From positions 1 to 37,379 of the forward strand of contig JAUIGN010000068.1 in the NCBI GenBank assembly GCA_030430075.1: a stretch of 37,379 bases of DNA, in the 5' to 3' direction. Position numbers and translations under genes: made by a program. This document shows positions 1 through 7,863 of this stretch, piece after piece (the stretch's first letter is position 1; each line of letters starts with the position of its first letter). The notes below the pieces were generated by a model that did not search any database, was not told where the DNA came from, and saw only the letters and a list, made by a program, of their open reading frames with translations. Source of the stretch: a bacterium. Lineage in GTDB: Bacteria > Planctomycetota > Planctomycetia > Pirellulales > Pirellulaceae.

Positions 1-290
1 TTGAGCGGCTCCACCCTTCTGGGCAGCGCCACCTTTTTGAGCGGCTCCACCCTTCTGGGCAGCGCCACCTTTTTGAGCGGCTCCACCCTTCTGGGCAGCA
101 CCACCTTTTTGAGCAGCTCCACCCTTCTGGGCAGCACCACCTTTTTGAGCGGCTCCACCCTTCTGGGCAGCACCACCTTTTTGAGCGGCTCCACCCTTCT
201 GGGCAGCGCCACCTTTTTGAGCAGCTCCACCCTTCTGGGCGGCGCCATCTTTCTGAGCGGCTCCGCCCTTCTGGGCAGCGCCGTCTTTCT
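1..290. repeat. 36-bp tandem repeat inside the hexapeptide-repeat gene
   Basis: At DNA level the coding repeat has a 36-bp period: two AAQKGG hexapeptides that alternate in codon choice (CAG AAG, then CAA AAA). About eight near-identical copies are visible and the array continues off the left edge. Copies nearest the gene start (about 241-290) are more diverged. High identity suggests recent expansion by slippage or recombination. Confidence 0.85.
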
Positions 291-363
291 GCTCCTGTGC
301 CGAGACGGCCGACGTCCCGATCAGCAGAAGTGCACAAACCGCAGCGGTCAACAAGCGTCGCAT
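1..363 (-). CDS. Secreted (AAQKGG)n hexapeptide-repeat protein, partial
   Basis: The reverse strand opens with ATG at 363-361, preceded by a good ribosome-binding site (AGGAG, about 8 nt upstream). The first 22 or so residues form a typical signal peptide: MRRLL, a hydrophobic core, then a VSAQ-like cleavage region. Everything after that is a hexapeptide repeat with consensus AAQKGG; early copies read AAQKDG. The frame stays open to the window edge, so at least 121 codons are present and the C-terminus is missing. The repeat contains Ala, Gln, Lys and Gly only, so the mature protein would be very basic and probably disordered. I recognise no family. A cell-surface or nucleic-acid/polyanion-binding role is conceivable but is inference. 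The apparent plus-strand ORF over the same bases is a shadow: it has no signal peptide or ribosome-binding site. Confidence 0.75.
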   Translation of the reverse strand, partial: MRRLLTAAVCALLLIGTSAVSAQEQKDGAAQKGGAAQKDGAAQKGGAAQKGGAAQKGGAAQKGGAAQKGGAAQKGGAAQKGGAAQKGGAAQKGGAAQKGGAAQKGGAAQKGGAAQKGGAAQ

Positions 364-1067
364 GTTGAAGTCTCCTAAAAAATACCGAAGTTTACTGAAG
401 GTCCCACAATGTCTAACTGTCCGTTTCGACAAACTTAACCTAGTCTACTTTGCCATTTTTGGCTCTGCTAGCGGGTCTTGGAAAAAAACGCACCTAACAC
501 AAGCTGGCTGGCATCAATTCAGGGCAAGTTGGTCATTCAACGAGGCGGCGTGGGGTCCGCAACCGACCTGTTTCACGCGTTAAATTGAGGGCTATGGCTG
601 GGCGATTCGATGACCGCTGCGGCAAGATGAAGAATTCGAATTTTTTCCCGCAAAACGCGCCCAATTGGTTCATCCACCGCGAGTTTTTTGTTTGGGTCAC
701 CAGGACGAAGCGGTGCTACGGCAAGTGGCGAAGGTGGACGCTGCGGGGTGGGCGTGGTGCCGGCGCCGAGTGCGACGGAGGACCGCAGTCGATTCCGATG
801 GCTGCCGAGCGCTGCAGACGGGATTAGGACGATTGCAGCAGTCGTACCAATGCTAACAGGGTGGGGCTGCAATTTGACCGGGGGAGACGCCACCGTTGGT
901 GCGTAGCGACCGACGCATGGTGGAAGGTGGGTTTGCCCCTTGCTGCGAGTCATCCTGGGCCAGACGCGAACGGGGCCCGGCAAGTTGCCGAACCGCGTTC
1001 GCGTCCCGTTCGCTTGGAGATCAACGGAACCGTTGGGTATCACCCAGCGGCTGATGAATGAGCCAGG
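364..1067. other. Intergenic stretch without a convincing gene
   Basis: This 704-bp stretch separates the hexapeptide-repeat gene from the end of the first sulfatase. Open frames cross it on both strands, but none has a ribosome-binding site or recognisable protein composition. The 5' leader of the repeat gene must lie at its left end. An imperfect hairpin (GACGCGAAC at 963-971 with GTTCGCGTC at 997-1005) lies about 60 bp beyond the stop codon of the sulfatase. It could help end that transcript, but it has no T-tract. Confidence 0.5.
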
Positions 1068-2555
1068 TTATTGCTGGGCCGTATCTTCAAGTTCCGGGAT
1101 CGGTGCATTGGCGGGAATGATCTCGCCTTCCCAGGTGACCTTTCCGTTCTCCAGCGTCAGGATGCGGTGCTTGCTTCCGGGAGCGGGCGGTGCGTCATCT
1201 GCAGGGAGCCACTTGCGGTGTTCTGCCAGCACTTCGGCGAACGCCGGTCGCGCCGCCAGGTTGGTCCATTCATGTGGGTCGTCCTGCATGTTGTACAACT
1301 CCTCGGACCCGTCAGCGTGACGGATGTACCTCCAGTGTTCGGACCGGACGCCATGATTGTGCGCATTATGCGTGGTGATTGCCGGCCGCTCGCGCGGTGC
1401 TTCCGCGTCCTGTAACAGGGGAGCCAGGCTAAGCCCTTCCAGGTCCGTACGTGGCGGCAAGCCACAAAGGTCGACCAGTGTGGGATAGATGTCGAGCAAT
1501 TCAACCGGGCGTTTGCAGTTGGCTGCGGTGGCCACCCCGGGACCGGCGAAAATCAACGGGACGCGTGTCGAGCGGTCCCAGAGCGAGTTCTTGCCGGTGA
1601 TCTGTTTTTCCCCCAGGTGCCAACCGTGATCGGACCAGAGCACCACGATCGTGTCTTCCTTGAATCCATTCGCTTCTAATGCCTCCAGGACTCGGCCGAC
1701 CTGGCTGTCCACGAAGCTGGTACATGCCAGGTACGAACGGGCAAGGTTCGTCCATTGGTTGCCCTCCATGAGGAACTTCAGCCTCGGCTCTGGCAGCTTC
1801 CAATGGAGATACCAGGAGAAACGAGGTGTGTCGTCGCGATCGTCCAGACGGACCGGCGGCAAGACGCTTTCGTCAGCCGGGTAAAGGTCGAACCACTTTT
1901 GTGTGGCGTAACACGGAACGTGTGGCAAGAAGAAGCCAACGGACAGGAAGAACGGTTCGGACGGCTTCTGGTTGAGCTGATCGACGGCCCAACTTGCGAC
2001 CTGCCAATCACCCTTGTCTTCGTCCCGATGCGGAAAGACACCCCAATCGACCAACGGATGGGGGTTGGGCGTGGAGACCAGTTTCTGTTTGGGTTTAGCT
2101 CCCACGCTGGCACCCGGGCCAAGCTGATGGAACTCGCGGTCGGCGCGCTTGCGTCCATAGCCGCCGTGATAGATCTTGCCGGTCGAGTACGTGCGGTACC
2201 CGTGGGCCGCCAGGTATTGCGGGAGCGTGACACGATCCTGGAGTGATGCAACATTGCGAAACCAGGGGGCCAGGCCGTAAATACCGGTCGTCGACGGGCG
2301 GAGGCCGGTCATCAGGCTGGTCCGCGAGGGGTTGCATAATGGGGCTTGGCAATGGGCATTCTCGAACAACGTGCCGCGAGCGGCCAGCTTGTCGATGTGT
2401 GGCGTTTGGATCAGCGGATGGCCACCCAGGCACCCGATCCAGTCGTTTTGATCGTCAATGGCGATGAACAGGATGTTCGGCTTCTCAGCGGCTGCCGAGG
2501 CTGCGGCGCTCAAGGCGAGCAGCAGGAGTGAAAGGCAAAGCGGCAAACGTAGCAT
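1068..2555 (-). CDS. Secreted sulfatase, iduronate-2-sulfatase-like
   Basis: A 495-residue type I sulfatase. The chosen ATG (2555) has GGGAG 8 nt upstream and begins directly with a signal peptide (MLRLPLCLSLLLLALSA); the longer open frame upstream lacks both. The metal-binding DDQ is near residues 34-36. The C-x-P-S-R signature is CNPSR, with Cys74 the residue converted to formylglycine in this family. SDHGWHLGE near residue 310 and the overall spacing resemble iduronate-2-sulfatase-type enzymes, which remove sulfate esters from sulfated polysaccharides. The substrate cannot be read from sequence. It lies downstream of the TPR gene at 2745 with a 189-bp gap, so it could be the tail of that operon or a separate unit. 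Sulfatase abundance is a hallmark of marine Planctomycetota. Confidence 0.92.
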   Translation of the reverse strand: MLRLPLCLSLLLLALSAAASAAAEKPNILFIAIDDQNDWIGCLGGHPLIQTPHIDKLAARGTLFENAHCQAPLCNPSRTSLMTGLRPSTTGIYGLAPWFRNVASLQDRVTLPQYLAAHGYRTYSTGKIYHGGYGRKRADREFHQLGPGASVGAKPKQKLVSTPNPHPLVDWGVFPHRDEDKGDWQVASWAVDQLNQKPSEPFFLSVGFFLPHVPCYATQKWFDLYPADESVLPPVRLDDRDDTPRFSWYLHWKLPEPRLKFLMEGNQWTNLARSYLACTSFVDSQVGRVLEALEANGFKEDTIVVLWSDHGWHLGEKQITGKNSLWDRSTRVPLIFAGPGVATAANCKRPVELLDIYPTLVDLCGLPPRTDLEGLSLAPLLQDAEAPRERPAITTHNAHNHGVRSEHWRYIRHADGSEELYNMQDDPHEWTNLAARPAFAEVLAEHRKWLPADDAPPAPGSKHRILTLENGKVTWEGEIIPANAPIPELEDTAQQ

Positions 2556-2744
2556 GTCGACGACTCCCGGTGGTGGAGGAATGAGGTTGCTATCGTGACC
2601 GATGGGAACAGACGCCGATCTCGGCGCGGCGTCGACTCGGGAAACGTGCACCGCACTCGTCCGCCAAGTGGCCGCTCGGGTCACTTGCGGTGAATCCGGC
2701 CTCGCCGTGAGATTCACACGGTGCGGCGTGACCGGCTGGCCACG

Positions 2745-4475
2745 TTACTTATCGGTGCCCCCGCCGAGGGTCACGGTGATCTTGTACTTGTTCTGCAGGT
2801 GCGCGTGCGCCTGGCTGGCGTAGCTCGCCTTGGGATAGCTCTTGCAGACTTGCTGGAATGCCTTGATCGCCAATTCCTTGTTTCCGGCCTGTTCCTGGGT
2901 GTGGCCAATCTGCAGCATCGCCCAGGCGGCCGAATTCGGCGCGCCGCCCACGATCTGGCCGTACAGGATGATCGCCTCCTGGTAGTCCTTCATCGCGCGG
3001 TGGCAAGCCGCCATCTCCGAGTAATTATTGGGGAAGTTGTTGCATTGGCGATAGTAGCCGATGGCCTCTTTGTACTTGCCCGCATCGCGATAGGTGGTGG
3101 CCGTGGCCCACAACCACTTTTCCGTCTGCTGTGGGTCCGACTTGAGCAGCTGTTCGTAAACGGCGATTGCTTCGTTGTACTTCTTGGCGCTACGGTAGGT
3201 TGCCGCGATCTGCTCGTGCCAGCGAGCCCCGTTTTCGACATCGCGTGCCAGGTTGGCTTGGTAGGCCGAAATGGCGGCATCGTAGTTTTGCTCCTGCCGG
3301 AAGCTATCGCCGATCAGGCGTTGCCCTTCGATCGCGTCGGTGAAGCGAGCGTACTGGCGTCGTGCCTCGGCGAATTGGGAATTGGACCTCAACCAGGCGG
3401 CATACCGGCCCAGGGTTTCGTCGTCGTTGCCAAGCTTCGAGAGGATCTGCTCGTAGGTCTCGGCGACCTGCTCGGCTTCCCGCGCGGCAGTTCGCACGTC
3501 GGCGACGAGGTACCCGTGCTGCCGCGCCGCCTGCTTCGCTTCATCGGTCGTCCCCGCGGCCGGTGCCTGCGCCTGCAACCAGGCGGCGGTTTGGTCGGCC
3601 AGCTTCTCGCCCTGCAGGCGTCGTTTGTCGTCGGCAACCAGCCGGCCCAACGGGGCGCGCACGACGCTGACGACTTGCGTGGGCAACTGGGGTTCGGAAT
3701 AGGTGGTTGCCAGTGCTGCCACGCCTTCGTCAAAGGCGGCAAACTCGAAATCGTACGCCGCAAGGGAACGCGACGCCGTCTCACAGGCCCGCTGGGATTC
3801 GCGGGTTCGCGGCATCTCGAACGTCAACAGTTTCCAGAGTTCCAGACGCTTCTTGATGTCGTCGTCGATCATCGTTAGATCGACAAAATCGACGGCGGCC
3901 AGGGCAGCGGCCAGGTGCTGGGGATGTTCGTCCAGGACCGCCTGATATGCCGTTTTCGCTTTCCGAACCTCGCCCATGTCCTTATACGACTGGCCGATGT
4001 AATAGGCAGCAGCAATCGCTTCCGGCGATTCCGGCCAGTAGTCGATCACGGATTGAAAGCCCTCTTTGATCGCCGTGTTCAGCTTCCGCAACTGGACCTG
4101 ACAAAGGCTCCATTTCAATTGGCCGTAAGGAGCACCGACGCTTCGTTCGTAGAGCGTGAGAAACTTCTCGTACTCGGCCAAGGCGACCTTCCAGTTTTTC
4201 TCACGGTAATACTTCTCCGCAATGTTCAATTGGTACCGCTCGACCTCACGCAGCTCCTTCCAGCGGTCCAAGGGCAGCTCATCCAACCGCTCGGCGACCG
4301 CCCCGCCACCGTTCAGCAACATCAGCAGGCAGGTGAGGCCGGCCAGCCGCCAGGACCAGGTGCGCCGGCGAGAAGTCGGCTGCCGACGGCAGTCCGGCTG
4401 CCGGCTCCACCCGCTTCGATCAACCGAGCCGCGTTCCACTTGGCTTACTTGTTGCGTTTTCGGGATGCCAGCCAT
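2745..4475 (-). CDS. Secreted TPR-repeat protein
   Basis: A 576-residue protein. The ATG at 4475 is preceded by GGAG at 8 nt and overlaps the end of the DUF4159 gene by 31 bp, which suggests translational coupling. The N-terminus has a long basic n-region and then a hydrophobic segment (about residues 42-61, ending GGGAVA), consistent with export or membrane anchoring. TPR-like helical repeats occupy about 75-200 and again 385-565, with typical motifs such as ALAEYEKFLTLY and KYNEAIAVYEQLL. The middle is helical without clear repeats. TPR proteins are protein-binding scaffolds. As the last gene of the motor/TPR block it is probably a periplasmic partner of the giant proteins upstream. No specific family was recognised. 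Confidence 0.85.
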   Translation of the reverse strand: MAGIPKTQQVSQVERGSVDRSGWSRQPDCRRQPTSRRRTWSWRLAGLTCLLMLLNGGGAVAERLDELPLDRWKELREVERYQLNIAEKYYREKNWKVALAEYEKFLTLYERSVGAPYGQLKWSLCQVQLRKLNTAIKEGFQSVIDYWPESPEAIAAAYYIGQSYKDMGEVRKAKTAYQAVLDEHPQHLAAALAAVDFVDLTMIDDDIKKRLELWKLLTFEMPRTRESQRACETASRSLAAYDFEFAAFDEGVAALATTYSEPQLPTQVVSVVRAPLGRLVADDKRRLQGEKLADQTAAWLQAQAPAAGTTDEAKQAARQHGYLVADVRTAAREAEQVAETYEQILSKLGNDDETLGRYAAWLRSNSQFAEARRQYARFTDAIEGQRLIGDSFRQEQNYDAAISAYQANLARDVENGARWHEQIAATYRSAKKYNEAIAVYEQLLKSDPQQTEKWLWATATTYRDAGKYKEAIGYYRQCNNFPNNYSEMAACHRAMKDYQEAIILYGQIVGGAPNSAAWAMLQIGHTQEQAGNKELAIKAFQQVCKSYPKASYASQAHAHLQNKYKITVTLGGGTDK

Positions 4476-5944
4476 TTGCTGTACTCCGTATGTGCGTAAA
4501 AAATAATGTTGGTGCCCAGTTGATAGCAGGCTTCGTAGACTTCGGGGGCGACGCCCGAGTGATCGTCGGTCCAGGCATCGCCGATGTCCCCCGGGTGATA
4601 ATAGCAAACCAGCCGTCCATCAACGCGCCAGCCCAACGCGTCTTTGCCGCCGTGGGGTGCCACATAGGGAAGAAACGGCAGTTGGTACGGAATGCGGTGG
4701 ATCGTATCGTCCAAGGGAATGCGAGTCGGGCGAACGTTCGGCAGAACACGCCGCATCATACCCAGGAATTGGTTGTGAAAATGGCCGCTTCCCCCGTTGT
4801 CCCCGAAGATCATCCCGTGCTTCTCGAGGAGATACTCGCGTAAAACCTTGATCTCGGAATCGGAAAGAGAAATGTTCCGCTGCCCGGTCAGATAGACCAT
4901 CGGTGGGCTCTTTTCGGCGGGGAAGCTCTTTAGCTGAGCGATCGTCCGGGACTCGGTTCGCTCGGCCACCTTCTGCGAGGTTCGGACGCCATACTCGACC
5001 AGCATATTGACATCGGCCCCGATGCCGAAGTCCTGATCCCAGTCTCCGCCCGCGTATTCCAGCCGGATGAAGCGGACCTTTCCTTGTTTCGACCCGCCGG
5101 CAAAACCGGCGCCCGCACCCGCACCGTAGCCAACCGTGTAAGCATGTTCGGTAATCTCAGTCAGCTGCAGCTTGACTTCGTCGATCGGCGGCACCTTGAA
5201 GCTGATCGCGCTGAACGGATTGACGACGAATTTCTTCTTGATAATCTTCTGGACTTTCACCGTTTGCGCAAGCTGTTGCTGCTGGCCTCCGCCGGCCGGC
5301 ATCTCGTAGAGATCGCGACAGCCGCCCAACTGGGAGAAAAACAGCACGATCAGCACGAACGCGATGGAATAGGCGCCCAGCGCCGTGATCGACTGGTTCA
5401 GCTTGGCGTTGTGGCGACCGTAGTACCAGGCTTGCGGATCCAGCGGGTCGCTCGTCCGCGCCGCGGCGTCAGCTCCTGCGTCGTGCGTCGGCATCGCCTC
5501 CAGTGGCCGCTGTTCGGCGTGTGCCAGGCGCCGAGCGAGCTCGCGGCGCTGTCCCGCGCGATCAATGGCCCAGATCGTCCAGCTCAACCCAATCAGGAAA
5601 AGTCCCACGGTACCGAGTCGGCCAAGCAGCGAGGCGGCCGCCGACCAAGCGAGATGGCCTGCCGAAAACAGGGCTAACTGCCAGAGCAAGACGTAGGCCC
5701 CGGTGGCACTCAGAAATCGGTTCACCCGCGAGGGGTTCGCGCCCCGCCAGCACCAAAGCAACCAGCCGGACGCGACCGGCAACGCGCACGCAAACGTGAT
5801 CGTTTGCAGGGCGACCAGCCACATCCGCTCCCAGGGTACCCACAGCCAACTCGCCCAGGCCGCCAACCAGACCAGGCTGTAGACCGCCGTCAGCAGGTAC
5901 GCCCAGCGCGGTGGAGTTGGCACGGTTGATGGGGGCTTCTGCAT
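4445..5944 (-). CDS. Five-pass inner-membrane protein with DUF4159 domain
   Basis: A 499-residue protein. Four hydrophobic segments lie at about 14-38, 41-66, 80-107 and 110-127. A loop rich in charged residues follows, and a fifth segment lies at about 189-208. The C-terminal 210 residues (about 285-490) match DUF4159 in layout: FIRLEYAGGDW at the start, a glutamine-amidotransferase-like core with YLTGQ and YYHPGD, and a final helix with YEACYQLGTN. DUF4159 is common in Planctomycetota and other bacteria, often beside MoxR/DUF58/VWA genes, and has no assigned reaction. Here it instead follows the ExbB/ExbD genes. A Gly/Gln stretch (GGGQQQQ, about 218-224) links membrane and domain. No strong ribosome-binding site precedes ATG 5944. 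The start was kept because the first TM follows at the normal distance. Confidence 0.85.
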   Translation of the reverse strand: MQKPPSTVPTPPRWAYLLTAVYSLVWLAAWASWLWVPWERMWLVALQTITFACALPVASGWLLWCWRGANPSRVNRFLSATGAYVLLWQLALFSAGHLAWSAAASLLGRLGTVGLFLIGLSWTIWAIDRAGQRRELARRLAHAEQRPLEAMPTHDAGADAAARTSDPLDPQAWYYGRHNAKLNQSITALGAYSIAFVLIVLFFSQLGGCRDLYEMPAGGGQQQQLAQTVKVQKIIKKKFVVNPFSAISFKVPPIDEVKLQLTEITEHAYTVGYGAGAGAGFAGGSKQGKVRFIRLEYAGGDWDQDFGIGADVNMLVEYGVRTSQKVAERTESRTIAQLKSFPAEKSPPMVYLTGQRNISLSDSEIKVLREYLLEKHGMIFGDNGGSGHFHNQFLGMMRRVLPNVRPTRIPLDDTIHRIPYQLPFLPYVAPHGGKDALGWRVDGRLVCYYHPGDIGDAWTDDHSGVAPEVYEACYQLGTNIIFYAHTEYSKWLASRKRNK

Positions 5945-6020
5945 CGGAAGTGGTGCTGAGTTAAGCGAAGGAACGCGAGGGGCGTCCGCGCCGCAGCAAG
6001 GGGCGGATCAGGTGGGCGAC

Positions 6021-6515
6021 TCAGTCGAGGCCGTCCAGGAGTTTATCCAGTTTGTCATCGAGCGGCTGCGCATCCGAATCGGCCGGGGCGGCGTCGCCGA
6101 TGCCCATCGCCGCGGCGGCCCGCTCCAGATCGGGCTGATCCGCAGCTGCTGCGGCGGTCTCCGCGGATGCCGGCGCGTCATCAACAACGGGCTCGCCCCC
6201 ATCAGCCGCCTCGACCGCCACCGTTGCCGGGGCGAGTGGGGAATCCGGCCCGGAATCGCGAAGTGCGTACGGAATCACGGTCAGTACGACCAGCAGGACA
6301 ATGCAGCCGACGGCAGCCACGGCAATGCTGCGGACGAGGTCGCTCTGGGCCACCACGCCCATCACTTCCTGTGGGCTGCGGCCTTGTAGTTGGCCAATGA
6401 ACTCACGCAATTCGGCGGCCGTGGCGGCACCATCGGTTTTCATCCGCTGCAGGTCCTTCGCAATGCCCGCCGTCGGTGCCTGTTGCTGCTCGAGATGCTC
6501 TCGAATCGGTTCCAT
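6021..6515 (-). CDS. Single-pass membrane protein of the ExbB/ExbD operon
   Basis: A 164-residue protein. ATG 6515 has AAAGGA 8 nt upstream; the longer open frame upstream is low-quality sequence. The first 60 residues are polar and helical, rich in Gln and Glu, and probably cytoplasmic. One transmembrane helix lies at about 63-85. The rest is an acidic, Ala/Pro-rich linker ending in a short charged helix (DDKLDKLLDGLD). I recognise no family. By position, between the second ExbD gene and the DUF4159 gene, it probably belongs to the same membrane complex. Its topology (short cytoplasmic part, one TM, long flexible acidic tail) is that of a linker subunit. Confidence 0.75.
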   Translation of the reverse strand: MEPIREHLEQQQAPTAGIAKDLQRMKTDGAATAAELREFIGQLQGRSPQEVMGVVAQSDLVRSIAVAAVGCIVLLVVLTVIPYALRDSGPDSPLAPATVAVEAADGGEPVVDDAPASAETAAAAADQPDLERAAAAMGIGDAAPADSDAQPLDDKLDKLLDGLD

Positions 6516-6600
6516 GGTCAATGTCCTTTGACGCAATTCATTTCGTGTCGTCGAACGCGTTCGATTGTGGTTTTCTCTGGAAATTGGGTCAGTTGACCCG

Positions 6601-7005
6601 TCAGTCTCTGACTTCTTCGACAATATGCACCAGCTCGCCGCCTGCCTCGCTGATGGCCTCGATGACCGGCTCGAATCGTTGGGCAAGTGCCTCGTTATGG
6701 ACTTTCACCAGCACCGGACGCTCGCCGGGCGGAGCACCTTCCAGCAGCCCCTCGATTCGGCCGGCCAACTGCGCGACACCGATCTGCTGACCGTTGAGGT
6801 ACAGCTTGCTGTCCGCGTCGATCAGGACGCTGACCACCGAGTTGCTGGCGTTTTGCAAGTTCTTTGCTTCCGCCGGCGTCCACTGCAGATGGCTGTCGTC
6901 CTGTGCTCGAGCCAGAATCACAAAGAAGATCAACAGATTGAACGCAATATCGCCCATGGCCATGCTGGGGACTTCCGCCCGGGCGGAGCGACGTGAAATC
7001 TTCAT
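6601..7005 (-). CDS. ExbD/TolR-type biopolymer transport protein (copy 2)
   Basis: A 134-residue protein with the ExbD/TolR plan: short basic N-terminus (MKISRRSAR), one transmembrane helix (about 18-34), then a periplasmic alpha/beta domain. Asp19 (MGDIAFNLL) sits at the position of the essential proton-binding Asp of ExbD. The periplasmic part has the usual DADSKLYLNGQQI strand and PVLVKVHNEA. The frame is open far upstream through a C-rich repeat array, but ATG 7005 is chosen because it gives the family's normal length and matches the start of the other ExbD gene. No clear ribosome-binding site precedes it. Known role of the family: with ExbB/TolQ it forms a proton channel and converts proton flow into force on periplasmic partners. 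Confidence 0.88.
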   Translation of the reverse strand: MKISRRSARAEVPSMAMGDIAFNLLIFFVILARAQDDSHLQWTPAEAKNLQNASNSVVSVLIDADSKLYLNGQQIGVAQLAGRIEGLLEGAPPGERPVLVKVHNEALAQRFEPVIEAISEAGGELVHIVEEVRD

Positions 7006-7198
7006 GTGGTCGGCTCGAGGTTGGAAACGATGTGGGCAATCGCAGGGATGGGATGTGCCCCGCCGCCAAGGTGGGCCTGGGCGAGGCGGAACGAAGCATG
7101 CGGCGAGGCAGTTCCGTGGAAATCGGATTGGGGGAATCTGGAAGGCAGGAAACTGACATCTATGGTACCGGCTTGTGCCGTGGATGTCAGGCTTTTCA

Positions 7199-7620
7199 GG
7201 ACGGGATTTGGGCGGACGGGATTTGGGCGGACGGAGTTTGGGTGGACGGGGTTTGGGTGGACGGGGTTTGGGTGGACGGGGTTTGGGTGGACGGGGTTTG
7301 GGTGGACGGGGTTTGGGTGGACGGGATTGGGCGGACGGGATTGGGCGGACGGGATTGGGCGGACGGGATTGGGCGGACGGGATTGGGCGGACGGGATTGG
7401 GCGGACGGGATTGGGTGGACGGGATTGGGTGGACGGGATTGGGTGGACGGGATTGGGTGGACGGGTTGTGGGTGGACGGGTTGTGGGTGGACGGGATTGG
7501 GTGGACGGGATTGGGCGGACGGGATTGGGTGGACGGGTTGTGGGTGGACGGGTTGTGGGTGGACGGGTTGTGGGTGGACGGGTTGTGGGTGGACGGGTTG
7601 TGGGTGGACGGGTTGTGGGT
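7199..7620. repeat. 29-unit tandem array of 14/15-bp G-rich repeats
   Basis: Counting units that begin GGACG gives exactly 29 contiguous copies in four main variants: GGACGGGATTTGGGC and GGACGGGGTTTGGGT (15 bp), GGACGGGATTGGG(C/T) (14 bp) and GGACGGGTTGTGGGT (15 bp). The order is eight 15-mers, ten 14-mers, two 15-mers, three 14-mers and six 15-mers. Blocks of identical variants show local duplication. Each pair of units carries four G-runs of at least three separated by short loops, so the plus strand matches the G-quadruplex pattern throughout. This strand is the template for the flanking genes. Confidence 0.95.
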
Positions 7621-7628
7621 GGTCTTGG

Positions 7629-7773
7629 GGGAGACCTGCGGTCGGCGGTTTCGGCGGGGTCGGAGACCCGCGCCGAGCGTGAACGTTGTGCGCGGGTCCG
7701 AATGTTGTGCGCGGGTCCGAATGTTGTGCGCGGGTCTCTGACCGCGCACCCGCATTGACCGTAAGGTCTCCCC
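7629..7773. repeat. Composite dispersed repeat, locus 1 (inverted pair)
   Basis: The left arm (7629-7676) is the reverse complement of the terminal unit plus tail seen at 24647-24696 and 28903-28951. The right arm (about 7728-7773) is a diverged copy in plus orientation, starting CGCGGGTCTCTGACC and ending GACCGTAAGGTCTCC. Between them are three 19-bp units (7685, 7704, 7723) containing the core TGCGCGGGTC. The arms therefore form a large imperfect inverted repeat bounded by GGAGACC and GGTCTCC. It lies directly beside the 29-unit array. Confidence 0.8.
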
Positions 7774-7863
7774 CGCGCCAGCCTCAACGGCACTGACGAG
7801 CCCCATGGTCATTCACGCGCAGTCCCCGCAGCGGCAGCAACACGCCGCGGTGACCGCTCACCA

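Larger units (their letters stand above)
7006..7863. other. 858-bp gap between the two ExbD genes
   Basis: This gap contains, from high to low coordinates (the direction of transcription), an inverted pair of composite repeat elements (about 7629-7773), a 29-unit tandem array (7199-7620) and about 190 bp of unremarkable sequence before the ExbD start. Every frame is open through the array on both strands because its units contain no stop codon, so long predicted ORFs here are artefacts. If the operon is transcribed as one unit, this gives a very C-rich mRNA segment in its middle. Otherwise a promoter for the downstream half must lie here. I could not identify one. Confidence 0.7.

Noticed and set aside
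963..1005. Rho-independent terminator of the first sulfatase
   Set aside because: The 9-bp stem has a 25-nt loop and no T-tract, so it is kept only as a note on the intergenic stretch.
573..1043. A 156-codon minus-strand frame downstream of the first sulfatase
   Set aside because: The last 45 residues look slightly protein-like, but the rest does not. There is no ribosome-binding site or recognisable domain.
6993..7758. Three plus-strand Gly/Trp/Asp-repeat frames (WTGLGGRD-type)
   Set aside because: They are translations of the tandem array in each frame, with no start signals, and are antisense to the operon.
6601..7812. A 403-codon minus-strand frame that would give ExbD copy 2 a long Pro/Asn/Thr-rich N-terminus
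   Set aside because: All frames are open through the 14/15-bp array, and unit-length changes shift the reading. The extension has no ribosome-binding site, and ATG 7005 gives a normal ExbD.
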